From Phycisphaerae bacterium (GTDB lineage Bacteria; Planctomycetota; Phycisphaerae; UBA1845): a stretch of DNA of 39,640 nucleotides. The stretch lies in the NCBI GenBank assembly GCA_029260035.1, contig JAJDEA010000180.1, positions 1 through 39,640 of the forward strand. Direction: 5' to 3'. The notes under the pieces are model-generated. The model was not told the origin of the DNA. It did not search any database and was given only the letters and a program-made list of their open reading frames with translations. A program made the translations under genes and the position numbers. Each line of letters opens with the position of its first letter. Within the stretch, counting starts at the first letter, position 1. Positions 1 through 7,827 of the stretch are shown here, piece by piece.

Positions 1-176
1 AACGCCTCGGCTATCCGCTCATCCGACCAAGCGTGCGGTCCGGCGGTATCGGTCTTGAGCAGGATGTGCGCCCGTCGCTGCATAGCCGCCGGGTGGGTCC
101 CCGTGCGGACGATCCGCCGCAACGCGCTCCGCTGACCGGGACTAAGCCTAACGATAACCTTGTGCGATAACGCCAT
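1..176 (-). CDS. IS630-family transposase, N-terminal part (cut by window edge)
   Basis: The minus strand reads an ATG at 176-174 with a strong Shine-Dalgarno AAGGAGG about seven bases upstream, then an open frame running off the left edge. The start of the protein (MALSHKVIVRLSPGQRSALR...) and the later segment with RRAHILLKTD and WSDERIAEA match the N-terminal helix-turn-helix part of IS630/Tc1-mariner type transposases, which bind the element's terminal repeats and later carry a DDE catalytic domain (not in view). It lies only 17 bases downstream of the broken end of the group II intron maturase, in the same direction, so the element probably inserted into or next to the intron. The terminal inverted repeat and TA target duplication could not be placed with confidence. 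Family call is from motif reading only. Confidence 0.7.
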   Translation of the reverse strand, partial: MALSHKVIVRLSPGQRSALRRIVRTGTHPAAMQRRAHILLKTDTAGPHAWSDERIAEA

Positions 177-193
177 AGCGATCCTCCTTGATC

Positions 194-1352
194 CTATTCA
201 AGAAAGATCGGATAATGGTAACTTCGAGCTGCAATGAAACAGTAGTACGCCACCCACCCGTAAATGTAGCGGTTGAGCCGTCCGATCTTCTCTTCGAGAC
301 TGCCGGGGTAGTTTCGTCGAGTCAGCTCGCGTACGCGGTCCTTAAAACGGCGAACACTTTTCGGCGCAATGCCAAGTGTCCCGTTGTTGAAAGAGGCGGT
401 AGCCGAGGAACGATCGCTCGCTCACAAGGGCCACCGCCGATTTCTCCTCATTCACGTACAGTTTGAGCTTCTTCTCGAGAAACGTCCGGACGCTGGCCAT
501 GACGCGTTCGCCCGCTTTCTGCGACTGCACATAGATGTTGCAGTCGTCCGCATAACGAACGAAGCGGTGGCCACGCTTCTCCAGCTCCTTGTCGAGATCG
601 TCCAGCATCAGGTTTGCCAAGAGCGGACTCAGCGGTCCACCTTGTGGCGTTCCTTCGCTTCGGTCGTGTTCCACGCCGTTTTGCATCATCCCCGCCGTCA
701 GAAACGCCCGCACGATCTTGAGCAGACGCTTGTCTTTTACATGACGGGCGAGGCGTGCCATCAGGATGTCGTGGTTCACGCGGTCAAAGAACTTCTCCAG
801 GTCAAGGTCGACCACGTAGACGTAGCCCTCCGATACGTGTCGGCTGGCCGATGCCAAGGCGTCGTGGGCGCCTCGCCCCGGACGGAACCCATAGCTCGAT
901 TCCGAGAACTTCGGGTCGAGAATCGGGTCCAAAACTTGCAGGATCGCTTGTTGGACGAGTCGATCGACGACAGTTGGAATGCCCAACTGCCGTTTGCCGC
1001 CACCAGGCTTGGGAATCTCGACTCCATTGACTGGTGAAGGCCGATAGCCCCCGTCCAGCAGCGAATCACGCAGGGCCTGTCCGTTCGCGCGGCACCAGTC
1101 GAGCAGGTCATCGACGGTCATCCCGTCCGCTCCTGCCGACCCCTTGTTGGTGACTACGCGAAAGTAGGCGCGGTTCAGGTTGTCGCGATCCACAACCTGA
1201 TCCATCAGATGGTCGGTTAGGTTCGAGTCAGTGGGCTTCGCCGCGACCGACCGGGCGACCTCGTACGCAGCAGCTTCGGTTCCGCCGTTACCGCTCGCGT
1301 CGTGGTTCCGTTTAGGAACTGCCTGCCTTACATCGGTCGACGAGTCGTCCAT
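194..1352 (-). pseudogene. ltrA: Group II intron reverse transcriptase/maturase, frameshifted and C-terminally truncated
   Basis: The protein has the order expected of an intron-encoded reverse transcriptase: the N-terminal segment with NKGSAGADGMTVDDL, then RQLGIPTVVDRLVQQA, YGFRPGRGAHDAL, the VDLDLEKFFDRVNHDIL block, GTPQGGPLSPLLANLML, and the catalytic YADD box. After FLGYRLF the frame runs into a stop at 342. A one-step frame change near 360-375 restores the expected maturase (domain X) sequence, GIAPKSVRRFKDRVRELTRR followed by a segment with LNRYIYGWVAYY, which then stops at 194. The usual RRRLR and WKQWK tail is missing, so the gene is both frameshifted and shortened, probably by the adjoining IS630 element. 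The start at 1352 (MDDSSTD) has an upstream GGAA; an upstream in-frame start at 1454 lies within intron RNA and is less likely. No endonuclease domain is seen, as expected for group IIC. Unlikely to make an active enzyme unless the shift is a sequencing error. Confidence 0.85.
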
Positions 1353-1750
1353 GCCCGTTCCTGTCCGTAGGATTCGGCCCTTCGTCGCAACAGGGGTACG
1401 ACTACTATGGCCTCGGCTGACTTCTGCCGGACTGTCCGATGACGTCGCCGCCACCGTAGTCCTTGCGGACGATCCGGCAGACCTCCCGGGGTAAGACGCA
1501 TCGCTTTCTGCCGGGCCTCGCCGGATTTACCTTCGTCGCCTCCGGATGAATATCGGGCATCGGCATCCATTGCTGCCTTACCCGGCGACGCCGGCCTATA
1601 TCCGATTTCTGTTCGTCGAGTCCGACATTTGCCTCCGGCTTCCTCCCCACCACGCCTCGCGACCCAGCAGTTGCCTTTGGCTAGCGGTTCCGTTCACCAC
1701 GGCCCGCAGGAGACTCACACTCCATAAGCAATGCGCCATGCCCGGCGCAC
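194..1750 (-). mobile_element. Group IIC-like intron remnant, 5' end intact, 3' end lost
   Basis: On the minus strand the sequence at 1750-1746 is GTGCG, the group II 5' splice-site consensus, and it continues GTGCGCCGGGCATGGCGC, a typical start of domain I. About 400 bases of non-coding intron RNA precede the reverse transcriptase, including segments common in bacterial introns (CCCGGGAGGTCTGCC near 1495-1480 and CAGAAGTCAGCCGAGGCC near 1430). The first intron base directly follows a rho-independent terminator hairpin plus T tract, which is the known target choice of group IIC introns. Domain V and the 3' splice site were not found: the element ends near 194-260, where IS630-type sequence begins. 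The exact junction is uncertain. Confidence 0.75.
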
Positions 1751-1795
1751 AAAAACAGAGAGGCGATCGTCCTTTGTGACGGTCGCCTCTTTTTT
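1751..1795 (-). terminator. Rho-independent terminator of the THNG lipoprotein gene (and intron target)
   Basis: A 12-bp stem (1760-1771 with 1778-1789, one G-U pair, six-base loop) reads GAGGCGACCGTC on the minus strand and is followed by TCTGTTTTT, directly abutting the intron 5' end at 1750. It lies about 90 bases beyond the stop codon of the lipoprotein gene at 1877. A T run also flanks the other side (1790-1795), so it could terminate in both directions. Confidence 0.75.
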
Positions 1796-1876
1796 ATGCC
1801 AAGAACACGGCTCTCTTATCAGCGAATCGAGCGTTGCACGGCTCCAAGGCCTGAAAATGCGGGCACAACGTCGAAT

Positions 1877-2749
1877 CTAGCCAGTATTTTTCTTGATTCG
1901 AACACTCCCATTGTGCGTGCGAATGCCAAGTGTATCGCCGCCTTGCCCGATTGACCCGGACAATGTGCGTTTTGTTCTTTCAGCATCTGCGAGCGGCACG
2001 TCGCTTTTCATGCGGCCATTGTGGGTCCGACACTTTAGAACTGCCGATGTTTCATCACCGACTGCAATTTTTACGCCGCCGTTGTGGGTCTTTATGTTTC
2101 CTGCAATCGAAACGGTTTGGGCCAAGTCTACCGTAATCGGGCCGTTATGTGTGACGAGAGACAGCTTACTACCCTCGTACTGGGCACGGATCGATCCGTT
2201 GTGAGTGCGAGCAGAAAGCGGCCCACCTTCCGAGTCAACCCGAATTGAACCGTTATGTGTCGTGGCTTTGACGCTTCCGGCGACTTCAACAACACGAATC
2301 GCGCCGTTATGTGTCCTCGCTTCGAAACCAATTTCGGATGGACCCGCAATATCAAAAGAAACCGAGCACCCCCAGTTTCTTCTTTTAGACTCTTTCCATC
2401 GCCACCCGAGTTTTTTACCTTCAGCGGACGAATCATCGACCCACACATCGATCGCCGCTAGAGCATTTTCCGCATCTTCCAGTGTTCGACCGCCGCCTTT
2501 CTTGGTAACAACAACCCGAGCGCTGCCAGCCGTTGCGGACGAGCCTTCGTAAGTAATGCCGCCGTTGTGCGTCTTGGCAAAAAGCGACGAATCGCCAGAC
2601 AGGTCAATTTCCAAAGTCTCAGAGGCTTCCGCCCATACGCGCGGGCTGGAACAACTCCAGTTGCCGCCTACGACGACGCAACCCGAACTCAACAAACCCA
2701 TTACTGCCAAAAGCGCCATCGTCGAACGACCAAACTTCCCAGCCAACAT
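1877..2749 (-). CDS. Exported lipoprotein with eight THNG repeats (DUF4097-like beta-repeat protein)
   Basis: The protein of about 290 residues starts at the ATG at 2749, preceded by GGGAGATAATC; a longer in-frame start at 2791 adds a charged leader and is less likely. A short N-terminal basic stretch, a hydrophobic segment and the lipobox LSSGC mark a lipoprotein signal peptide. The rest is a chain of short beta-strand repeats in which THNG recurs eight times, each followed by a hydrophobic-alternating strand such as SIRV or GVKI. This looks like the DUF4097 (putative adhesin, polymer-forming beta helix) family, whose function is not known in detail. It stands alone, with a terminator behind it. 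The regular spacing of the Asn-Gly turns suggests a right-handed beta solenoid. Envelope location is well supported; a specific role is not. Confidence 0.75.
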   Translation of the reverse strand: MLAGKFGRSTMALLAVMGLLSSGCVVVGGNWSCSSPRVWAEASETLEIDLSGDSSLFAKTHNGGITYEGSSATAGSARVVVTKKGGGRTLEDAENALAAIDVWVDDSSAEGKKLGWRWKESKRRNWGCSVSFDIAGPSEIGFEARTHNGAIRVVEVAGSVKATTHNGSIRVDSEGGPLSARTHNGSIRAQYEGSKLSLVTHNGPITVDLAQTVSIAGNIKTHNGGVKIAVGDETSAVLKCRTHNGRMKSDVPLADAERTKRTLSGSIGQGGDTLGIRTHNGSVRIKKNTG

Positions 2750-2973
2750 GATTATCTCCCAGTCAAGACTCTGTTTCTCGCTGAAACGCACCGATTATCG
2801 AATATGGTGATTCTACCGCTAAGACACGTCTATTCGAGAACGGTTGGCGCCTATTTTCAGTTTCCACACATGAAAACACATATTTCCAGAAGAGAAGGGC
2901 ACGTCAGCGAAATGCGTGCGGGTTCCACATTGAGAAAAAGCATAGTCTAGGCCTGGAGCCGCATTTGGTCGGA

Positions 2974-4116
2974 CTATGAGGCGGGCTGAGCAGGTCGGGT
3001 GCGAAGTAAGATCAGAAAAATCGGCACACCAATCAAAGCCGTAACGACGCCAATCGGCAGCGTTGCACTTTCCATCTGTTGCCCGGTCGCCCAACCCACC
3101 ATGGGCAGTGCGATCTGTGATCCCCAGTCACAGACGATGAGGAATGCACCTCCCAGCATACCGGACATGGGGAGCAAGAGCCTGGCGTCTGGGCCGATGA
3201 GCCTCGAAACAGCATGAGGGACGACCAGGCCAACGAATCCAATAGGCCCGCACTGAGCAACAACCGCCGCGGTCGCCAGGGAACAGAGAAGTACGCATAC
3301 GACCTGCAACCTCGCAACGTTCAAGCCTCGCGCCAGTGCCAAATCATCGCCCAGGCGATATTGATTTAGCGCCCTACCCGCGCAGAACATTCCCACCCAC
3401 GCAGGCACGACAAACGGCAGCATCGACGCCCCAGCCAAAGTGCGCACAGGGTCCAGGCTTCCCATCATCCATCGGACGATGAAGAACGTCTCTCGCTCGC
3501 TCGAAATGGACGTCACGAACATCATCATCGCGGAACAGAAAAGACCAATGGTCACACCCCCAAGAAGCAACTCGTTTGAGGACAGTTTGCGCGATCCACG
3601 CGCGAGCAGAAGCACCAAGCCCACTACAGCCAGTGCACCGCCGAATGCGGAGAAAGCCAGCGCCGACATCCCCAGCAGGGCAAATTGCCAGCCAAGTTTT
3701 AGTGCCAAGAGCGCGCCAAGCGATCCGCCGCTTGCAATACCCAGGGTATAAGGCGTGGCCAGTATATTTCGAAAGAGGATCTGAAATGTAGCGCCGCAAA
3801 TCGCAAGCGTAATGCCAACTTGCAGAGCATTGAGCGACCGGGCCAAACGTTGATCGAATCCGATTCGCAGCGCTGTACCTACAAAACCATCGCGTTCCTC
3901 GCTCGAAATGCTACCATCGTCGTCCCAATCGGCGAGGGGTTTTTGAAGGATTTCGTCGGCTGAAATCTCGATACCAAGTTTTGCTCGCCACGCGTCCCAC
4001 CATCCAAACGATGCTGACTCCGTACCCACGCCGGGACTAATCAATAGCAAAGCAATCAGCGCAAGAGAGCACAGCGCCAAAGTCCTGCAGTACCTCCTTA
4101 AGTCCATGCTCGCCAT
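2974..4116 (-). CDS. FecCD/BtuC-type ABC transporter permease with an EF-hand-like insert
   Basis: About 380 residues with many transmembrane segments. The stretch RLARSLNALQVGITLAICG, followed by FRNILATPYTLGIASGGSLG, matches the core of FecCD/BtuC permeases, which form the inner-membrane channel for vitamin B12, haem or ferric siderophores. Later GLVVPHAVSRLIGPDARLL is the conserved segment that contacts the ATPase. It follows the ATPase gene by 12 bases and the binding-protein gene before that, making one operon. Unusual: between TM1 and the first conserved block there is a loop with D63, D65, D67, G68, I70 and E74, a textbook EF-hand calcium loop (bases 3895-3930), not normal for this family. 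Substrate cannot be decided. Start taken at the first ATG (4116); a second ATG lies three codons later. Confidence 0.9.
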   Translation of the reverse strand: MASMDLRRYCRTLALCSLALIALLLISPGVGTESASFGWWDAWRAKLGIEISADEILQKPLADWDDDGSISSEERDGFVGTALRIGFDQRLARSLNALQVGITLAICGATFQILFRNILATPYTLGIASGGSLGALLALKLGWQFALLGMSALAFSAFGGALAVVGLVLLLARGSRKLSSNELLLGGVTIGLFCSAMMMFVTSISSERETFFIVRWMMGSLDPVRTLAGASMLPFVVPAWVGMFCAGRALNQYRLGDDLALARGLNVARLQVVCVLLCSLATAAVVAQCGPIGFVGLVVPHAVSRLIGPDARLLLPMSGMLGGAFLIVCDWGSQIALPMVGWATGQQMESATLPIGVVTALIGVPIFLILLRTRPAQPAS

Positions 4117-4128
4117 TTATTACTCGGC

Positions 4129-4932
4129 TTATCTCACTATGCGGGGAACCATCCACTGGTTTTCTTCATTGCCCGGCGCGTTAGCAACGCTTAACGTCAC
4201 ACCGAATACGGCATCCAGAACCGCGGGCGTGATTACGTCGCTGGTGTTTCCAGCAGCCACGACTCGGCCTTGATGTAGTACAATCGCGTGCGTACAGAAC
4301 ATAGAAGCCAGATTGATATCATGCGTCACGACGACGACGGCCAACCCGTCGCTCAGTGACCGATCTCTCAGAATTCTTAAAAGGTGTAGCTGATGCTGGA
4401 TATCGAGCGACGCTGTCGGTTCATCGAGCAACAGAATTTCCGGCTCCTGCGCAAATGCCGCAGCTATATGTACGCGCTGCGACTCGCCTCCGGAAAGCGT
4501 TGTCATATGCCGACCAGAAAGCGCTTCGGTTTGCGTCACGGCCATAGCCCGCATGACGACTTTTTGGTCATTGGCGGATTCAAACAGACCGAACGAGCGA
4601 TGAGGATATCGCCCCATCAACACAACTTCGTTCGCTCGGAACATGACATCTCGCGGCAAATGCTGTGGCAGGAAGGCGATTTGCTTAGCACGCTCACAAC
4701 TGGATAGACTGCTCAATTTGTGCGCGCCCAGTTTGATCGTGCCATGAATCGGGCGCAACAATCCAGCCAGGATACGCAGCAGCGTACTTTTCCCCGCCCC
4801 GTTCGGGCCGACAATTCCCCAACATTCTCCCGCCGATATCGCAAGGTCAACAGGTCCAAGAAAATCAGGCCGAGCCGGAAAGCCGAACCGTACGCCCACG
4901 AGTTCTAACAGCGGTCTTCGGCTGTCTGCCAA
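4129..4932 (-). CDS. FecE/BtuD-type ABC transporter ATP-binding protein
   Basis: A 267-residue ATPase with Walker A GPNGAGKSTL, Q-loop FLPQH, signature LSGGESQRV, Walker B EILLLDEPTAS and switch histidine VVTHD. This order and the extended C-terminal part are typical of the FecCDE/BtuCDF import class. It drives the permease encoded just downstream. The start is a TTG at 4932 with GGAG about seven bases upstream, in the end of the preceding gene, whose stop codon is only one base away. That suggests translational coupling. Substrate is shared with its operon: corrinoid, haem or iron chelate. Confidence 0.9.
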   Translation of the reverse strand: MADSRRPLLELVGVRFGFPARPDFLGPVDLAISAGECWGIVGPNGAGKSTLLRILAGLLRPIHGTIKLGAHKLSSLSSCERAKQIAFLPQHLPRDVMFRANEVVLMGRYPHRSFGLFESANDQKVVMRAMAVTQTEALSGRHMTTLSGGESQRVHIAAAFAQEPEILLLDEPTASLDIQHQLHLLRILRDRSLSDGLAVVVVTHDINLASMFCTHAIVLHQGRVVAAGNTSDVITPAVLDAVFGVTLSVANAPGNEENQWMVPRIVR

Positions 4933-4933
4933 C

Positions 4934-5863
4934 TCACTTCTCCGGATGAATAAGGTAGGATATTTTTTCGATGATCTCGATGAATTGAGGCGAAGGAATC
5001 AGGCATCGCTTGTCCGTAATGACATGAACGCGCCCGTGGCTCACTGCGGGTATCGATCCGAGTTCTTGCCATTGAGTGACGAGATCGCGACGTTCTATCT
5101 CAGTCAGATCCAGTTCGGGCATGAGTTCGAGAATAACATCCGGGCGATGTGCGATGATCGCCTCGATACTCACCTTCGGATATGCCATATCGATTTCATC
5201 GAACAGACCCACTCCGCCGGCAATCTCAATCATTTCACCTAAAAATGTCCCGCGCCCCGCAGTCAAAATGTCGGCCAAACGCTCCGGATGCCGGGAAACG
5301 GTTACAAAAACTCGCGGCCTTCGTCGATCTCGAACACGTCTGCGAACTTTTCCCACTCGCCGCTCAAATTCTTGAGTGATTGTCAATGCTTGCTTTTTTC
5401 GACCGAGCCGTTGCCCAAGTTCGGTGACACACTGCAGAATCCCCGCAATGCTATCGGTGCGATCAAAGTAAATGGGAACGGAAAGCTCGCGACATACGTT
5501 CTCAATTGCATCGTTCTTCCCGCGCATGATGACCAAGTCGGGTCGAAGTGCGATTATTTTTTCCAGGTCCGGGTTGAATAAGCCGCCAACTCGGGGCGTC
5601 GTTTTAAGTTTCGGCTGATCCGTAACGTATTTGCTAACGCCGACGATCGCATCGCACGCACCCAACGCACAAACCACTTCAGCCGAACTGGGTGCGATTG
5701 CGATGATTCGCTGTGGGTAGATAGCCTTCGCGCGACCAACCTCTTTTGCTGTTTTTGTTGAGGATTCCTCGTGGGATTCTGCGTAACAACCGGTCGCCAT
5801 AATGGCAACGATTACGATCGCCGTACAACATCGTTTTTGCGTATGACTTGCCTCATGAGACAT
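4934..5863 (-). CDS. Periplasmic substrate-binding lipoprotein, BtuF/FecB type
   Basis: About 309 residues from the ATG at 5863; an in-frame TTG at 5890 would add nine residues. A basic start, a hydrophobic run and the lipobox MATGC indicate a lipoprotein. The body has the helical-backbone binding-protein pattern: PQRIIAIAPSSAEVVCALGA, then a segment with VGGLFNPDLEKIIALRPDLVI, and near the end RPDVILELMPE and GRVHVITDKR. These are hallmarks of the class III binding proteins that feed FecCD/BtuC permeases. It is the first gene of the operon. I looked for a cobalamin riboswitch in the short upstream gap (about 120 bases) and saw none, so B12 is not favoured over iron chelates. Confidence 0.85.
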   Translation of the reverse strand: MSHEASHTQKRCCTAIVIVAIMATGCYAESHEESSTKTAKEVGRAKAIYPQRIIAIAPSSAEVVCALGACDAIVGVSKYVTDQPKLKTTPRVGGLFNPDLEKIIALRPDLVIMRGKNDAIENVCRELSVPIYFDRTDSIAGILQCVTELGQRLGRKKQALTITQEFERRVGKVRRRVRDRRRPRVFVTVSRHPERLADILTAGRGTFLGEMIEIAGGVGLFDEIDMAYPKVSIEAIIAHRPDVILELMPELDLTEIERRDLVTQWQELGSIPAVSHGRVHVITDKRCLIPSPQFIEIIEKISYLIHPEK

Positions 5864-5987
5864 GGCTGAATCGTAAGCGCAATACGGCAAATCGCAAGGC
5901 TAAAGAACACAACCCGTAAGCTGCCATTGTTTTGATACGAGGATTTAAGAACTGCCTGAGAATTGATGAGCCGTCACCATCGGAAGT

Positions 5988-7742
5988 CTACACAAGGCAC
6001 ACATCCTGGATGCTGCGGCCCGTCAAAGCTCCGATCGAAATGGAAGATTGTGGCTTGCCTGGCTTTGCAGGTGACCACACAAACAACCTATCACGCAGGT
6101 CGTTCGTTGCGACGACCAAATCAGAGGCTACTTCCACACGTCGTAATGTCTGACCACCCGCATCATATTGGCATTCAAAACTGTCACCCAAAACCCGCGC
6201 GCGAACAGCCAAAGAAGTATCCGTGGCGAACATTCTCGGCACGCCTTGCGAAGTAACAACATGCACTGATTCGACGGCACGATCATGTCCACGATACAAG
6301 CCTTCAGGCTTGGACGTCACGCCTCGCGCCCAGCGGAAAATTTCGCCCGAATGTGTACCCGCTAAAATAGACATAGGCGTAATTGCAACTGCAGTGATTG
6401 TCGCATCACTGCCCAGGTATACGGCATCGGGAACATCGCCAGATTCGCCCGCTCGCCATGCCAAGACATTGGCTCCACACGAACAAACAACGTCATCCTC
6501 CAAGGCGCTAACACCTCGCACCGCTTTCGCATCACGCGTCATCGACTCAAACAAAGGCCTGGAATCGGCTGAACCATCCAAAGGCGCAGCCCATATGCCC
6601 AGCTCCGAATGTGATGCGATCACAATATTTCCCGCAACTGCGATGGAATTGAAACCACCGCGCACGGACGGCGCGTCCGGCACCGCCAACACAACTTCCG
6701 GTTCGGCCTGGCCGAGAAGCAGCCGATAAACGCCCGTCGCGGACCCCAAAAAGAGAGCCGCATTCTTGTCACACGATACTGCCTGTACGGATCGCACAGG
6801 GCCGATTTCGCCGGAAATGGGCACACGGCGAGCAGGCGCTTCCATATTGGAAGGGCTGAAGAAGAGCAATTCTCCGCTCATGGCTACCACGATCCATTGC
6901 GTCCGACGCGTCTCCTGTTCGGCCGCAAACATCGCTTCGTAAATCTGCCCACGCTCGTTTTCGGAAAAACTTCGAATCAACTCGGGTAGCGCAACGTCTG
7001 GCGAAATCGACGCCATATTCTTGAGCCTGCCCAGCAATCCCTGGAGCTCATCCAGATGGGACTCTTGTGATTGACGGATCGTTTCCTGCAACGCTTGATG
7101 AGCATCCTGTTCCGCCTGCCGACGGGCCGCCTCGTCTTGTGTATTGCAAACCTGTCGATACGACGCCGAGTCAAAACGTAATTCAGGTTTCGCCTCGATA
7201 ACCAATCCAGCGTTAAAACAAACACCCTGAAGCTTTTCTGTAAGTTCCGTTGCAACGGCGTCGCCTATACCAACTCCGAGAAGCTGAGACGCATCACGAT
7301 CTGCGACAAACGCAACGAGCGCCGATCGCACAGCAGGTTTCAAATAATCAGTCAATCTTTCGACATGCACAACGCGATGGCTGCCTAGCGCCGCCTTTTG
7401 AAATGATAGAAGCTCACCCCGGTCGACGATAACACTAACGCGTAGTCTGCCATCAACCCGACATTGAAAACGATCCTTCGTCGTCAAACCCTCTTCCTGG
7501 ATTGCAACTTCAATGGGGGTTGTGCGTACAAAAAGAATGCTCTCCGCATCTTCGCCGTCCACTTCGCCACCCGAACTGACAACAAAATGGCCACCTGCTT
7601 TGCGCGCCACCATCGCAGCCCAAGAAGACGGAAGGTCCACCGAACGCTTTAGAAAACCGAAGATTTCATCCGCAGCCACACATAGCGCGACATGATTCGC
7701 CTTGTTGAAAAACTCTTGTGGATCGAACTTTCCAGAGATCAT
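5988..7742 (-). CDS. SPFH-like domain / coiled coil / beta-propeller fusion protein
   Basis: This 584-residue protein has three parts. Residues 15-195 have the pattern of an SPFH (band 7, flotillin-like) domain: a short strand ESILFVR, TPIEVAIQEEGLTTKD, alternating strands ending in VSVIVD, then a helical region with LTEKLQGVCFNAGLVIEAK. Residues 200-245 are a charged Ala/Gln/Glu-rich coil. Residues 280-584 are beta-rich with repeats such as ITAVAITPMSILAGTHSGEIFRW and RAVESVHVV, resembling a WD40-type propeller. SPFH proteins usually scaffold membrane microdomains. This one has no transmembrane helix that I can see. It is the last gene of the ESCRT-like block, 85 bases after the MIT-AAA gene, so I infer a scaffold or sensor for that system. 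The SPFH call is moderate; the propeller call is fair. Confidence 0.6.
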   Translation of the reverse strand: MISGKFDPQEFFNKANHVALCVAADEIFGFLKRSVDLPSSWAAMVARKAGGHFVVSSGGEVDGEDAESILFVRTTPIEVAIQEEGLTTKDRFQCRVDGRLRVSVIVDRGELLSFQKAALGSHRVVHVERLTDYLKPAVRSALVAFVADRDASQLLGVGIGDAVATELTEKLQGVCFNAGLVIEAKPELRFDSASYRQVCNTQDEAARRQAEQDAHQALQETIRQSQESHLDELQGLLGRLKNMASISPDVALPELIRSFSENERGQIYEAMFAAEQETRRTQWIVVAMSGELLFFSPSNMEAPARRVPISGEIGPVRSVQAVSCDKNAALFLGSATGVYRLLLGQAEPEVVLAVPDAPSVRGGFNSIAVAGNIVIASHSELGIWAAPLDGSADSRPLFESMTRDAKAVRGVSALEDDVVCSCGANVLAWRAGESGDVPDAVYLGSDATITAVAITPMSILAGTHSGEIFRWARGVTSKPEGLYRGHDRAVESVHVVTSQGVPRMFATDTSLAVRARVLGDSFECQYDAGGQTLRRVEVASDLVVATNDLRDRLFVWSPAKPGKPQSSISIGALTGRSIQDVCLV

Positions 7743-7827
7743 TTCTCACCTCGCGGACATCAGCCGATTCGGCCAGCCAATCGTGCTGCAAAAACAGATG
7801 CTTCACACTTAAACGAACGAACGGTCA

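Noticed and set aside
1877..2749. Regular short repeats in the DNA as a possible CRISPR-like array
   Set aside because: They are degenerate codon-level repeats of the THNG motif inside a coding frame, without constant spacers.
5864..5987. Possible cobalamin riboswitch before the importer operon
   Set aside because: The gap is too short and I see no B12-box-like conserved segment.
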